Assembly: GCA_902812395.1 (NCBI GenBank)
Contig: CADDZO010000007.1
Coordinates: 1 to 41,379 of the forward strand
DNA length: 41,379 nucleotides
DNA from: a bacterium
GTDB lineage: Bacteria; Chloroflexota; Dormibacteria; Dormibacterales; Dormibacteraceae
Direction: 5' to 3'
Shown: in pieces, positions 1 to 8,113 of the stretch
How positions within the stretch are numbered: position 1 is the first letter of the stretch
How the letters are laid out: each line of letters begins with the position of its first letter
Notes under the pieces: model-generated
Databases searched by the model: none
What the model was told of the DNA's origin: nothing
The model's input: only the letters and a program-made list of their open reading frames with translations
Program-made: the position numbers and the translations under genes

Positions 1-583
1 CCGCAACGGTGATCTCACCGGGCACGAGCTCACCCGCCTGATGCGCCCGCCAGCGCTGCCAGAGCAGGAAGGCCCGGGCGCCCCAGAGGCCGACGCTGAG
101 GAAGATCAGGTCAACGGCCAGGATAGCCACCGGCCCGTGCGCGGTGACATGGCCAGAGAACCCGGCCGAGCCCCCGGCCAGGTACTCGCCGCCGAAGCGC
201 ACCACCAGGGTGGCGACGTAGATGAGCACGAAGAGCAGCCCGCCCTGCATCCAGAGCAGCCCGGTGGCCGGGTCGGTCCAGAAGCGCATGGTCCGGACCA
301 GGACCACCCCGAGGGCGGCGCCGACCGAAAGCAGGATCACGGCCAGCACGATCGCCAGCGGCTGGCGAAACACGGTCGCCGCCGAACCGATGGCGTAGAC
401 GGCAATGGCCATGATCAGGACCAAGAAGACGAGGTAGCGCCTCGGCTTGACCGGTTGGGGCCGGATGCGCCGGGCCATGACCAGGAGCACGATCCCGGCC
501 GTCACCACCAGGGAGACCAACGCCTGGCTTGTCCGGGCCGGCTGGGCCGCTATCGTCACCGCCAGGGTCAGCACTGGGCTCAT
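1..583 (-). CDS. CcdC-like (DUF1453) integral membrane protein, 3' end outside window
   Basis: About 194 residues are visible and the gene runs off the left edge with no stop. Translation from ATG at 583 gives several hydrophobic segments (for example LVSLVVTAGIVLLVMARRI, then YLVFLVLIMAIAVYAI) separated by short Arg-rich loops, plus a TMRFWTDPATGLLWMQGG stretch. The pattern fits the CcdC/DUF1453 family of four- to five-helix membrane proteins, some linked to cytochrome c maturation; the role here is not shown. Its ATG overlaps the stop of the upstream amidohydrolase gene (ATGA), so the two are probably co-transcribed and translationally coupled. Confidence 0.7.
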   Translation of the reverse strand, partial: MSPVLTLAVTIAAQPARTSQALVSLVVTAGIVLLVMARRIRPQPVKPRRYLVFLVLIMAIAVYAIGSAATVFRQPLAIVLAVILLSVGAALGVVLVRTMRFWTDPATGLLWMQGGLLFVLIYVATLVVRFGGEYLAGGSAGFSGHVTAHGPVAILAVDLIFLSVGLWGARAFLLWQRWRAHQAGELVPGEITVA

Positions 584-2286
584 CGCTCCCTCCACTCCAG
601 GCCGACGACGCTGCCGTCACGCAGCCGGCGATAGCCGCCCGACCAGATCCGGATGAACGGGATCGCGGCCGTAGTCAGCACCTCCACGGTCAAGATCGGA
701 TTCTCCCAGGTCACGCCCAGCGACCTGAGCGCGGCGTTGACGGCAGCCACCTCCTCCACTACCTGGCCCAGGGGGGCAGTACTGTACAGACCCGCCACCG
801 GCGCCGCCCACTCCGCCAGGACTCGGCCCCGGCTCACCACCGCCGCCCCGCCCCGGAGATCCGCCACCCGCCGAGCCGCCACGGCCATGTCCGAGGGCGT
901 ATCCCCGGCGATCACCAGTCCCGGTGATTCCCAGGCCGAGCTCAGGGCGACCGCGCCGCCCCGCAGCCCGAAGCCCTTCCAGAGCCCGCGGAAGCCGCGC
1001 CCCGAGCCGAGCCGCTCCAGCACCGTGCACACCAGCGCATCGGAACCGTCGGACGACGTCTCCCGCGTGACCAGCGGCGCCACCTGCTCGATCGCCCGCC
1101 AAACCCCGGGGCCGGGATGGGTCAGCAGTTCTGGCGCGATCCCGTCCAGGTGGACGGTGTCCAGCATCCAATCCGGATAGGTGGCGGCCGGGGCCGGAGC
1201 CGGCCGCCGGCCACCGACCAGGACCAGACGAGGCCGGAAGCCTCCGCCGCGGGGGATGACCACCAGGTCGGCCAGCATCCCTGGACCCAGGCCACCCAGC
1301 CACCGTCCCAGCCCGAAGTGCTCAGCGACGTTGTGGCTAGCGGAGCGAATGGCGGCGGGCAGCGGCATGCCCAGCTCCACCGCCTGCTCCACCACCCGGT
1401 TGAGCGAATCCGCCGTGGCCATGGCCTCGGGCTCCAGGCCGTCGGTCACGAACTCGAGCCGGCTCCAATCGAGGCCCTGAGCCTGCCACACCGGGGCGAT
1501 GGCTGCGAGGTCCTGGCGAGTCGCGCCATGGCGGGCCATGGTCCGGAGCCCCAGCCGGAGACGGAGACGGACCTCCTCGGCGGCGATGCCCTCGTGGTCC
1601 GAGCTGATCCCAAAGGCAGCCAGGGCGTTGAGCGACGCCGGCCGGGCCCCGGCCCCGTGGCCCTCGGCCGGCAGCCCTCGGGCTAGCGCGGCAGCGATCA
1701 GGTCCAGGGTGCGGCGGTGGCCGCGCAAGAGGTCCGCCCAGTAGGCCTCGCCCAACCCCGCCACCCGCGGGTGGTCGAGGAGCGAGGCCCAGTCGTAGGC
1801 ATCCAGTTGGCGGTCGCGCTCGGGGTCGCAGACGATCAGCCCGGAGATGGTGAAGAAGAGCCGCCCCGGCATGGTCCTGGCGACCTCGAGCAGGGCACGG
1901 GTGCCCGCAGCCCCGGTCACCACCGCTAGCTCCATCGACTCCACGATGGTGGTGGTCACTCCCGCTCGGAGCTGCGCGTCGGCCAGGTCCGCGAGCGAGA
2001 TCCGGGTGAGATGGGTGTGCCCCTCGACCAAGCCAGGACTTGCCAGGTCGCCGTCCAGGTCCACCCGCTCGGTGTCCGGCCCGCAGCGGGCGAGAACCTC
2101 CTGGTCGGGACCCACGAACGCCACCCGGTCCTCGACCACCGCCAGCCCCCACCCCTCCAGGATCTCGGCGGTGAAGACGTCGACCAGCGCGCCTCCGCTG
2201 ACCACCACGTCAGCGGGCTCAAGGCCTTGGGCCACCCTGGCTACTCGGGCCGCCGTCTCCGGCCGCGGCCGCAGGTCGATTGACAT
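580..2286 (-). CDS. adenine deaminase-like amidohydrolase
   Basis: 568 aa, close to the usual length of adenine deaminase (adenine to hypoxanthine plus ammonia; purine salvage or breakdown). The first metal motif GHTH (H90, H92), the glutamate in GLGEAYW, the EGHGAG histidine, the SSDHEG histidine and the aspartate in VTDGLEP fall in the family order, followed by the C-terminal adenine-deaminase domain (PVAGLYSTAPLG). Differences: the usual HVHIESS is HTHLTRI and the usual TDDRHP is TDGLEP, so the substrate may not be adenine. The start is the ATG at 2286: upstream codons run into the divergent gene, and a TAAGGT hexamer lies 10 nt before it. The downstream CcdC-like gene overlaps its stop. 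Confidence 0.75.
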   Translation of the reverse strand: MSIDLRPRPETAARVARVAQGLEPADVVVSGGALVDVFTAEILEGWGLAVVEDRVAFVGPDQEVLARCGPDTERVDLDGDLASPGLVEGHTHLTRISLADLADAQLRAGVTTTIVESMELAVVTGAAGTRALLEVARTMPGRLFFTISGLIVCDPERDRQLDAYDWASLLDHPRVAGLGEAYWADLLRGHRRTLDLIAAALARGLPAEGHGAGARPASLNALAAFGISSDHEGIAAEEVRLRLRLGLRTMARHGATRQDLAAIAPVWQAQGLDWSRLEFVTDGLEPEAMATADSLNRVVEQAVELGMPLPAAIRSASHNVAEHFGLGRWLGGLGPGMLADLVVIPRGGGFRPRLVLVGGRRPAPAPAATYPDWMLDTVHLDGIAPELLTHPGPGVWRAIEQVAPLVTRETSSDGSDALVCTVLERLGSGRGFRGLWKGFGLRGGAVALSSAWESPGLVIAGDTPSDMAVAARRVADLRGGAAVVSRGRVLAEWAAPVAGLYSTAPLGQVVEEVAAVNAALRSLGVTWENPILTVEVLTTAAIPFIRIWSGGYRRLRDGSVVGLEWRER

Positions 2287-2306
2287 CCAAATTCGGACCT
2301 TACACT
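2280..2306 (+). promoter_or_regulatory. putative promoter TTGACA-N15-TACACT for the acyl-CoA dehydrogenase gene
   Basis: TTGACA at 2280-2285 and TACACT at 2301-2306 with a 15-bp spacer. The GTG start at 2315 is 8 nt after the -10 box, so the transcript would be leaderless or nearly so. The -35 box overlaps the start codon of the divergent gene. Confidence 0.5.
2297..2302 (-). promoter_or_regulatory. putative -10 hexamer TAAGGT for the amidohydrolase gene
   Basis: TAAGGT (read on minus) ends 10 nt before ATG 2286, leaving only a few nucleotides of leader. It shares the central TA with the plus-strand TACACT hexamer, making an overlapping divergent promoter. Confidence 0.4.
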
Positions 2307-2314
2307 CTTCGGAC

Positions 2315-3445
2315 GTGGACTTCGCCTTCTCGGAAGAACAGGAGATGCTGCGGAGCTCGGCTCGCGACTTCCTGGGCCGCGAGTGCCCGTCCTCGTACGT
2401 GCGCCGGATGATGGAGGCGGCGGACGCCTGGGACCCCACCCTGTGGACGCGTCTGGCCGAGATGGGCTGGACCGGGCTTGGTATCCCCGAGGCGTACGGA
2501 GGGGCCGGCACCTTTCTCGACCTGGTGGTGGTCCTGGAAGAGGCCGGGCGCGCGCTGCTGCCAGGACCCTTCTTCAGCACCATGGCCCTCGGGGTGCCGG
2601 CGCTGCTGGAGGCGGGCACCGAGGAGCAGAAGCAGGAGGTGCTCCCCCGCGTTGCCCAGGGCCAGGTCCGGGTGACGGCGGCGGTGACCGAGCCCTCAGG
2701 CCGCTGGGACGCAGACGGGATCACGCTGGCCGCCCAGCCCACGGGAGAGGGCTGGCGGCTCGAGGGGGTGAAGCTCTTCGTGCCCGATGCGGCCGTAGCC
2801 GACTACCTGGTGGTCGCCGCCCGGACCGGGGGCGATGGCGAGGATGGGGTGACCCTGTTCCTGGTCCGGGGGCAGCCGAGGGGCATCACCATCACGCTGC
2901 TGCAGACGATGGACCAGACCCGACCCTGGTACGAGGTGCGCTTCCAGGGCGTGGAGCTGGGATCGGAGGCGGTGATGGGCTCGGCCGGCGTGGGCTGGAC
3001 GCCGCTCCGCCGAACCCTGGAGTGGGGCACCGCGGCGCTCTGCGCCGAGATGGTGGGCGGGTCCCAGTGGGTCCTCGACACCTCGGTGGAGTACGCCAAG
3101 ACCCGCCACCAGTTCGGCAAGCCCATCGGGGTCTACCAGGCGGTCTCGCACAAGCTGGCAGACATGCTGCTCGAGACTGAGAGCGCCCGGTCTGCCACCT
3201 ACTACGCTGCCTGGACGGTGGATGCGGACGCTCCCGACCGCTCGCTGGCGGTGTCGATGGCCAAGGCGTATACGTCCGACACCTATCGGCGCACGGCCGG
3301 CAACGGGATCCAGGTGCACGGCGGGATCGGTTTCACCTGGGAGCACGACATGCACCTGTACTTCAAGCGCGCCAAGGCGTCGGAGGTGACGTTCGGCGAC
3401 GCCACCTACCATCGGGAGCTGGTGGCCCAAGCCCTCGACCTCTGA
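2315..3445 (+). CDS. acyl-CoA dehydrogenase family protein
   Basis: 376 aa FAD flavoprotein of the acyl-CoA dehydrogenase superfamily, expected to introduce an alpha-beta double bond into an acyl-CoA thioester. The N-terminal helical domain begins VDFAFSEEQEMLRSSAR; the middle beta domain carries TAAVTEPSGRWD; the C-terminal domain contains SVEYAKTRHQFGKPIGVYQA and GNGIQVHGGIGFTWEHDMHL, both typical. The sequence looks most like the FadE-type enzymes of actinobacterial lipid and sterol catabolism; the substrate is not inferable. GTG 2315 is chosen because the open frame further upstream is antisense to the divergent gene and the promoter sits directly before it. Confidence 0.9.
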   Translation: MDFAFSEEQEMLRSSARDFLGRECPSSYVRRMMEAADAWDPTLWTRLAEMGWTGLGIPEAYGGAGTFLDLVVVLEEAGRALLPGPFFSTMALGVPALLEAGTEEQKQEVLPRVAQGQVRVTAAVTEPSGRWDADGITLAAQPTGEGWRLEGVKLFVPDAAVADYLVVAARTGGDGEDGVTLFLVRGQPRGITITLLQTMDQTRPWYEVRFQGVELGSEAVMGSAGVGWTPLRRTLEWGTAALCAEMVGGSQWVLDTSVEYAKTRHQFGKPIGVYQAVSHKLADMLLETESARSATYYAAWTVDADAPDRSLAVSMAKAYTSDTYRRTAGNGIQVHGGIGFTWEHDMHLYFKRAKASEVTFGDATYHRELVAQALDL

Positions 3446-3511
3446 ACCAGTGCCAGGCACGTGGACGCCGGACGGTTGGGGCTCCGGCACCCAGGGCAGC
3501 GGCGAGCGCCG

Positions 3512-3757
3512 GTGACCGAGCTCGAGCTTCGAATCGGAGTCGAGCAGGCGCTGGCGGAGTGCTACCGGCGCGGCCTGGTCCTGCGCTGGCGGGGACCGTT
3601 GCCCGGCCACCCGGGCGGGCAGCGATGGCGGTTGGGGCTGCCAGGGCGATCGTACAGCCTCGAACTGAACCGCTCCGAGAGCCGGACCTGGGTTGCGCTG
3701 GACGGCCGTGCCCCCGAGCCGGTGCAGCAGGTGGCCCGCGAGCTGGCCAGGTTGTGA
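3512..3757 (+). CDS. small hypothetical protein (LELN / R.W motif)
   Basis: 81 aa from GTG 3512 (VTELELRIGVEQALAE); an in-frame ATG at 3461 would add 17 unconvincing residues. Not recognised. The N-terminal half looks helical; the second half has GRSYSLELN and SRTWVALDGR and ends in an amphipathic helix VARELARL. The next gene's GTG overlaps its TGA (GTGA), so it belongs to the downstream cluster. A decayed sequence at 20707-20871 has a similar C-terminus, suggesting a small lineage-specific family. Confidence 0.55.
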   Translation: MTELELRIGVEQALAECYRRGLVLRWRGPLPGHPGGQRWRLGLPGRSYSLELNRSESRTWVALDGRAPEPVQQVARELARL

Positions 3758-4458
3758 CTGACCGGCTCGTCCTCTGGGACGTCGACGGCACCCTCATCCC
3801 GGCCCTCGGCCTGCGCGACCTCCTCTACCGGGAAGCCTTCAGGACCACCGCCGGCCGGGAGCCGACCCGAGTCCTGGGCTCCTTCGCCGGGGTCGAGCTG
3901 GCAGACGCGGCCGCCATGCTGGAGACCAACGGGCTCCGGCCGACGACCCGGCGTCTCGAGCGGTTCCGGAAGCACCTCGAGGCGGCCATGGACCGGCACC
4001 TCGAGCGACTGGCCCGGGCCGGCCCAGCGCCCGGGGTAGACCGGCTGCTGGCGGCGCTGGCGGAGGGGGGCGCGGTCCAGACCCTGGTCACCGGCAACGT
4101 CCGTCGGGTGGCCGAAGTCAAGGTGGCCACCGTGGGCCTGAAGCGCCACCTCGACCTCGAGGTCGGCGCCTACGGCTGGGAGGCCACCGAGCGCTGGCGG
4201 CTGGTCGTGCTGGCCCGAGAACGGGCCAGCCGCAAACATGGACGCGCCTATTCGTCCGCCAACACGGTCGTGATCGGGGACACACCGCTGGACGTGGAGG
4301 CAGCCCGGCGGGGCGGGGCAGCCGCGATCGCGGTCGCCACCGGCCCGGTCGGGCTGGCCGAGCTGGAGGCATCGGGGGCACCGGTGGTCCTCCCCCACCT
4401 GGATGATGTTGCGGGGGTGCTGGCGGCGGTCGATCGCCTCACCGGCGGCGGGCCATGA
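3754..4458 (+). CDS. HAD-superfamily phosphohydrolase
   Basis: 234 aa. Motif I is DVDGT (nucleophile D9, acid/base D11), motif II TGN in LVTGNVRR, and motif IV GDTPLD near the C-terminus; a helical cap lies between motifs I and II. The order fits phosphoglycolate phosphatase/beta-phosphoglucomutase-like subfamily I. The substrate is unknown. It overlaps both neighbours by 4 nt (GTGA before, ATGA after), so it is part of a translationally coupled unit with the M20 hydrolase and ammonia-lyase genes. Confidence 0.85.
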   Translation: MTDRLVLWDVDGTLIPALGLRDLLYREAFRTTAGREPTRVLGSFAGVELADAAAMLETNGLRPTTRRLERFRKHLEAAMDRHLERLARAGPAPGVDRLLAALAEGGAVQTLVTGNVRRVAEVKVATVGLKRHLDLEVGAYGWEATERWRLVVLARERASRKHGRAYSSANTVVIGDTPLDVEAARRGGAAAIAVATGPVGLAELEASGAPVVLPHLDDVAGVLAAVDRLTGGGP

Positions 4459-5594
4459 GCCAGACCGAGGTGGCCGAGCTAGCCGCCCGCCTGGTCACGA
4501 TTGATTCCGTAAACCCGGACCTGGTCCCGGGCGGGCAAGGCGAAGCGGAGATTGCTGCCTTCGTGGCCGGTTGGGCTCGGCAACGAGGCCTGGAGGTCGA
4601 GGTGGTGGAGCCGGTCCCGGGGCGCCCGAGCGTGATCGCTAGAGCCAGAGGGTCCGGCGGCGGCCGGTCCCTGGTCCTCTGTGCACATCTGGACACGGTG
4701 GGAGTCGCGGGTATGGCAGAGCCGTTCGTCGCCCGCATCGTTGGCGACCGCCTCTACGGGCGCGGCGCCCTGGACATGAAGGGCGCCCTGGCCGCCTGCA
4801 TGCTGGCCGCCGTGACCGCCGCCAGGCAACGGCTTCGCGGCGACGTGGTCCTGGCCGCGGTGGCCGATGAGGAGGTTGCCAGCCTGGGCGCCCACGCCCT
4901 GGTCGAACGCCTCCGCGCCGACGGGGCGGTGGTGGCCGAGCCCTGCGGTGGCGAGGTCTGCATCGCCCACAAGGGCTTCGTCTGGCTTCGCGTCGAGGTC
5001 CTCGGCCGCGCTGCCCACGGCTCCCAACCAGAGGCGGGCGTCGACGCCATCGCCCGAACCGGGCCAATCCTGAGCGGGATCGCTGCCCTGGACCGACGGC
5101 TGCGGACCGGCCCCCATTACCCCCTGCTCGGCACCGGCTCGGTGCACGCCTCGCTGATCGAGGGAGGTCAGGAGATGTCGAGCTATCCGCAACGATGCCG
5201 GGTGGGGCTGGAACGGCGAACCGTACCGGGCGAGGACGCGGCCCTCGCCCGGGTCGAGCTGGAGGAGATCATCGCCGCCGCTCGCAGCCAGATTCCCGAT
5301 CTCGACGCCCGGGTCGAGGTCACCCTGGCCCGGGAACCCTTCCAGGTGGATCCAGCCTTACCGGTCGTCCAGGCAACGGTGGACGCATTCTCGGCGGTGG
5401 AGGGCCGGCGACCACAGCTGGTGGGCGCGGGTGGATGGATGGATTCGGCCGTATTTTTGGAGGCTGGGATCCCGGCAGTCGTGGTTGGCCCCCTCGGTGA
5501 CGGGGCCCACGCCACCGTGGAATGGGTGGACATGGCCAGCCTCGAGCGCCTGGTCCGGGTGCTGGTGGCGACGGCTCGAGGCTTCTGCGCCTGA
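4455..5594 (+). CDS. M20-family metallohydrolase (ArgE/DapE/YgeY type)
   Basis: 379 aa dinuclear zinc amidohydrolase. Visible motifs: CAHLDTVG (H78, D80), GRGALDMKG (bridging D107), ADEEV (E139 catalytic, E140 ligand), VAEPCGG, the dimerisation-domain histidine in AAHGS, and the final ligand His in GDGAHATVEWV. The family cleaves N-acyl or N-carbamoyl amino acids and related amides. The next gene, a diaminopropionate ammonia-lyase-like enzyme, starts on the last base of this stop codon; this pairing recalls ygeY-ygeX of E. coli, so a 2,3-diaminopropionate derivative is a reasonable but unproven substrate. Confidence 0.88.
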   Translation: MSQTEVAELAARLVTIDSVNPDLVPGGQGEAEIAAFVAGWARQRGLEVEVVEPVPGRPSVIARARGSGGGRSLVLCAHLDTVGVAGMAEPFVARIVGDRLYGRGALDMKGALAACMLAAVTAARQRLRGDVVLAAVADEEVASLGAHALVERLRADGAVVAEPCGGEVCIAHKGFVWLRVEVLGRAAHGSQPEAGVDAIARTGPILSGIAALDRRLRTGPHYPLLGTGSVHASLIEGGQEMSSYPQRCRVGLERRTVPGEDAALARVELEEIIAAARSQIPDLDARVEVTLAREPFQVDPALPVVQATVDAFSAVEGRRPQLVGAGGWMDSAVFLEAGIPAVVVGPLGDGAHATVEWVDMASLERLVRVLVATARGFCA

Positions 5595-6715
5595 TGCGCA
5601 TCTTCCTCAATCCCCTTCGCCAGCCTGCCTTTGCGAGTCGGCCCAGCCGCGAGCCGCTGGGGTTCCACCGGCGACTGCCCGGGTACCGACCCACCCCGCT
5701 CCGCCTGGCACCCGCCGCCGCCCGCCGGCTCGGCGTGGATAGGGTCTGGGTCAAAGACGAGTCCGAACGCCTCGGGCTGCCCGCCTTCAAGATCCTGGGC
5801 GCCGCCTGGGCCACCGTTCGGGCGCTGAGCCTCGGCTTCGAGACCCAGACCACCGACGTGGAGGGGTTGCGTGCACGGCTGTCCGGGGGCCCACGACTGG
5901 TCTGTGCCACCGACGGCAACCACGGCAGGGCGGTTGCCCGGGTGGCAGCCTGGCTGGGGCTGCCAGCCCAAGTCTACGTGCCGGCCGACATGGCTGCGGC
6001 TCGGCAAGCGGCGATCTCGGCCGAGGGCGCCGAGGTTGTGGCCGTCCCGGGCGGCTACGACGCCGTGGTCCAGCTTGCGGCCTCGGAGTCAGGCCCTAAC
6101 GACCTGGTCGTCTCCGACACGGGCTGGCCGGGCTACGACCAGATCCCGGAATGGGTGATCGAGGGCTACGGGACGTTGTTCTGGGAGGTCGAGGAGGCAC
6201 TGGCCGGGCTGGAGGAGGTCGACGTGGTCGCGGTTCAGATCGGGGTGGGAAGCCTGGCGGCGGCCGCCGTCCGCCACTTGCGCCGACCGGGGATCCGGGG
6301 GCCCATGGTTCTGGGGGTGGAGCCTCTGGATGCCGCCTGTGTACTGGCCAGCCTGGAGGCGGGACGGCCCGTCGCGCTGACCGGTCCCCAGCGCTCGATC
6401 ATGGCTGGCCTCAACTGCGGCCGACCGTCCCCAGTCGCCTGGCCGGCAGTCTCGGCCGGGCTTGACGCCGCCCTCGCGGTCGAGGACCACTGGGCGGTGG
6501 AGGCCATGCGCCTGCTGGCCCTGGACGGCGTGGTCGCAGGCGAGACCGGTGCCGCCGGCCTGGGCGGGCTGCTGGCGCTGCGTGCGAATGGTGACGCATG
6601 GAGAGAGCTGGGGCTCCCGGAGGGAGGATCGGTCCTGGTGCTGGTCACCGAGGGAGCCACCGATCCCGAGGGATACGAGCGAGCGGTGGGACCGAGGCGA
6701 GGAGAGTACCGATGA
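5594..6715 (+). CDS. diaminopropionate ammonia-lyase-like PLP enzyme
   Basis: 373 aa fold-type II PLP enzyme. KDESERLGLPAFKILGA carries the Schiff-base lysine (K66); DGNHGRAVA and the phosphate loop GVGSLAAAAV follow in order. The long N-terminal lead-in (FHRRLPGYRPTPL) and the KDES...FK.LGA form fit diaminopropionate ammonia-lyase (2,3-diaminopropionate to pyruvate plus 2 ammonia) better than threonine dehydratase or cysteine synthase. It is translationally coupled to the M20 hydrolase (TGATG). Serine/threonine dehydratase remains an alternative. Confidence 0.78.
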   Translation: MRIFLNPLRQPAFASRPSREPLGFHRRLPGYRPTPLRLAPAAARRLGVDRVWVKDESERLGLPAFKILGAAWATVRALSLGFETQTTDVEGLRARLSGGPRLVCATDGNHGRAVARVAAWLGLPAQVYVPADMAAARQAAISAEGAEVVAVPGGYDAVVQLAASESGPNDLVVSDTGWPGYDQIPEWVIEGYGTLFWEVEEALAGLEEVDVVAVQIGVGSLAAAAVRHLRRPGIRGPMVLGVEPLDAACVLASLEAGRPVALTGPQRSIMAGLNCGRPSPVAWPAVSAGLDAALAVEDHWAVEAMRLLALDGVVAGETGAAGLGGLLALRANGDAWRELGLPEGGSVLVLVTEGATDPEGYERAVGPRRGEYR

Positions 6716-7096
6716 AAAATACCCTCCCGAAAGGTAACCCTCGAGCCGGGAGGGTTCACGAGTTGTACTCCCGTGAATGGGGCGCTTACCTTCGCGCGTG
6801 CTCGTCGCACCCACAGCTCGAGGAGTGGCCGGCCGGGAAAGGCCGAGATGCCGACCCTGGATGATGTCCGGACCACCTTCCGGAAGGTCTCGAACCAGTA
6901 CCGTGCCCGGATCGTCGCTCTGACATCCGAGGAGGCGGGACGGATCGTCTGCTACCGGACCACCGCCGGCACCGCCATGCAGCATCCGGTGGGCGAGATC
7001 CTCCCCCACGTCAGCCTCCATACCTCCAACCACCTGGCCCAGGTGGCGACACTTCTCACCCAAGCCGGCGTCGAGCCGCCCCGGTCGACTACATAG
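6712..7096 (+). pseudogene. DinB-like gene, truncated and frameshifted
   Basis: ATG 6712 overlaps the preceding stop (ATGA) and opens 50 codons with REWGAYLRAC, then stops at 6864. The reading continues in another frame from about 6848: MPTLDDVRTTFRKVSNQ, then the DinB signature HVSLHTSNHLAQV followed by ATLLTQAGV. DinB proteins are usually about 150-170 aa four-helix metal-binding bundles; here the C-terminal half is clear, the N-terminal half short and out of frame. A separate 82-aa protein from ATG 6848 cannot be excluded. Confidence 0.5.
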
Positions 7097-7118
7097 CCTG
7101 GGTACGGGACGGCCGGCC

Positions 7119-7721
7119 ATGACCCCCCACCCCGGCCGGCCGGGCCAGGGCCTCGACGATTCGATCCTGAGCTTTGAGTCGCGCGCCGCCTGGGAGGCCT
7201 GGCTGGCGGACCAGCACACCCGCTCGCCTGGCGTCTGGCTGAGGATCGCCCGGAAGGGAGCGGGCGCCGGCGGGGTCGGCTACCGGCAAGCGCTGGACAG
7301 CGCCCTCTGCTACGGATGGATCGATGGCCGCAAGCGCCGGCTCGACGACGCTCACTGGCTCCAGAGCTTCACTCCGCGCGGGCCCAGAAGTTCGTGGTCG
7401 AAGGTCAACCGGGAGCGGGCGGAGTGGCTCATCCGGCGCGGGGAGATGAAGCCGGCCGGGCTGCGGGAGGTGGAGCGGGCGAAGGCGGACGGCCGCTGGC
7501 AAGCGGCCTACGACCCTCCCTCCCGCGCCACCGTCCCTGAGGACCTGGAGCAGGCTCTGGCCGCCGATGAGCGCGCCCGGACCTTCTTCGCCACCCTGGA
7601 CGGCCGCAACCGCTACGCCATCCTGTACCGCATCCAGACGGCCAAGCGACCTGAGACACGGGCACGGCGCATCGAGACCTACGTGGCCATGCTGAGCCGG
7701 GGCGAGACCATCTATCCGTGA
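7119..7721 (+). CDS. YdeI/OmpD-associated family protein
   Basis: 200 aa with family features: FESRAAWEAWLADQH near the N-terminus, ALDSALCYGWIDGRKRRLDD in the centre, SFTPRGPRSSWSKVN, and a C-terminal FFATLDGRNRYAILYRI helix region. The YdeI/OmdA family is widespread, but its biochemical function is poorly defined. The start is the ATG 22 bp after the DinB remnant; no clear Shine-Dalgarno is seen. It ends the plus-strand gene run; downstream lie mobile-element scraps. Confidence 0.85.
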   Translation: MTPHPGRPGQGLDDSILSFESRAAWEAWLADQHTRSPGVWLRIARKGAGAGGVGYRQALDSALCYGWIDGRKRRLDDAHWLQSFTPRGPRSSWSKVNRERAEWLIRRGEMKPAGLREVERAKADGRWQAAYDPPSRATVPEDLEQALAADERARTFFATLDGRNRYAILYRIQTAKRPETRARRIETYVAMLSRGETIYP

Positions 7722-7899
7722 CCCCGGCCTCGGCCCCGATCCCCGGCCCAGAGTGGCCGGACTGCCCCCGAAACGCCGGCGGGCGCTCAACGCACCGTCG
7801 AGGCCGCTCCCACCCCACCCCTCCCGCCTACCGTGGTCGCCATCGCAGCTCCGAGCCGGTCACCACCCCGGGCTGCTCCCGGGGCAAGGCCGGGCCCCG

Positions 7900-7986
7900 G
7901 ACCAGGCACGAGACGCATGGGAACAGGTGAAGCGCAACAAGGGCGCCGCCGGCATCGGCGGCGGGACCCTGGAGGCCGTGGAGGCA
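7900..7986 (+). pseudogene. fragment of group II intron reverse transcriptase (LtrA type)
   Basis: A 29-codon stretch reads DQARDAWEQVKRNKGAAGI then GGGTLEAVEA, matching the N-terminal region of group II intron maturase/RT proteins (usual form AW..VR.NKGAAG.DG.T). No further RT motifs or intron RNA domains follow. The rest of 7722-8083 holds no gene I can recognise. Confidence 0.5.
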
Positions 7987-8083
7987 GCTCCAGCGTTGCC
8001 ACCTCACGCCATGGCTGGAACTCCATCGTTATTGGGGAAACGCGTAATCGCAACGGCACTGCGGTGACCACGGCCCTGGGGAG

Positions 8084-8111
8084 GGTCGCGTCTTGTGGCT
8101 GCTGGAAAAGT
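8084..8111 (+). repeat. left terminal inverted repeat of the IS256-like element
   Basis: Contains GGTCGCGTC and GCTGGAAAAGT in the same spacing as the reverse complement of 8799-8826. Confidence 0.65.
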
Positions 8112-8113
8112 GA

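Noticed and set aside
1847-2314. In-frame extension upstream of the acyl-CoA dehydrogenase
   Set aside because: It is antisense to the amidohydrolase gene, has no family similarity, and a promoter lies just before GTG 2315.
2287-2742. N-terminal extension of the amidohydrolase frame
   Set aside because: It would run through the acyl-CoA dehydrogenase gene; the family N-terminus fits ATG 2286.
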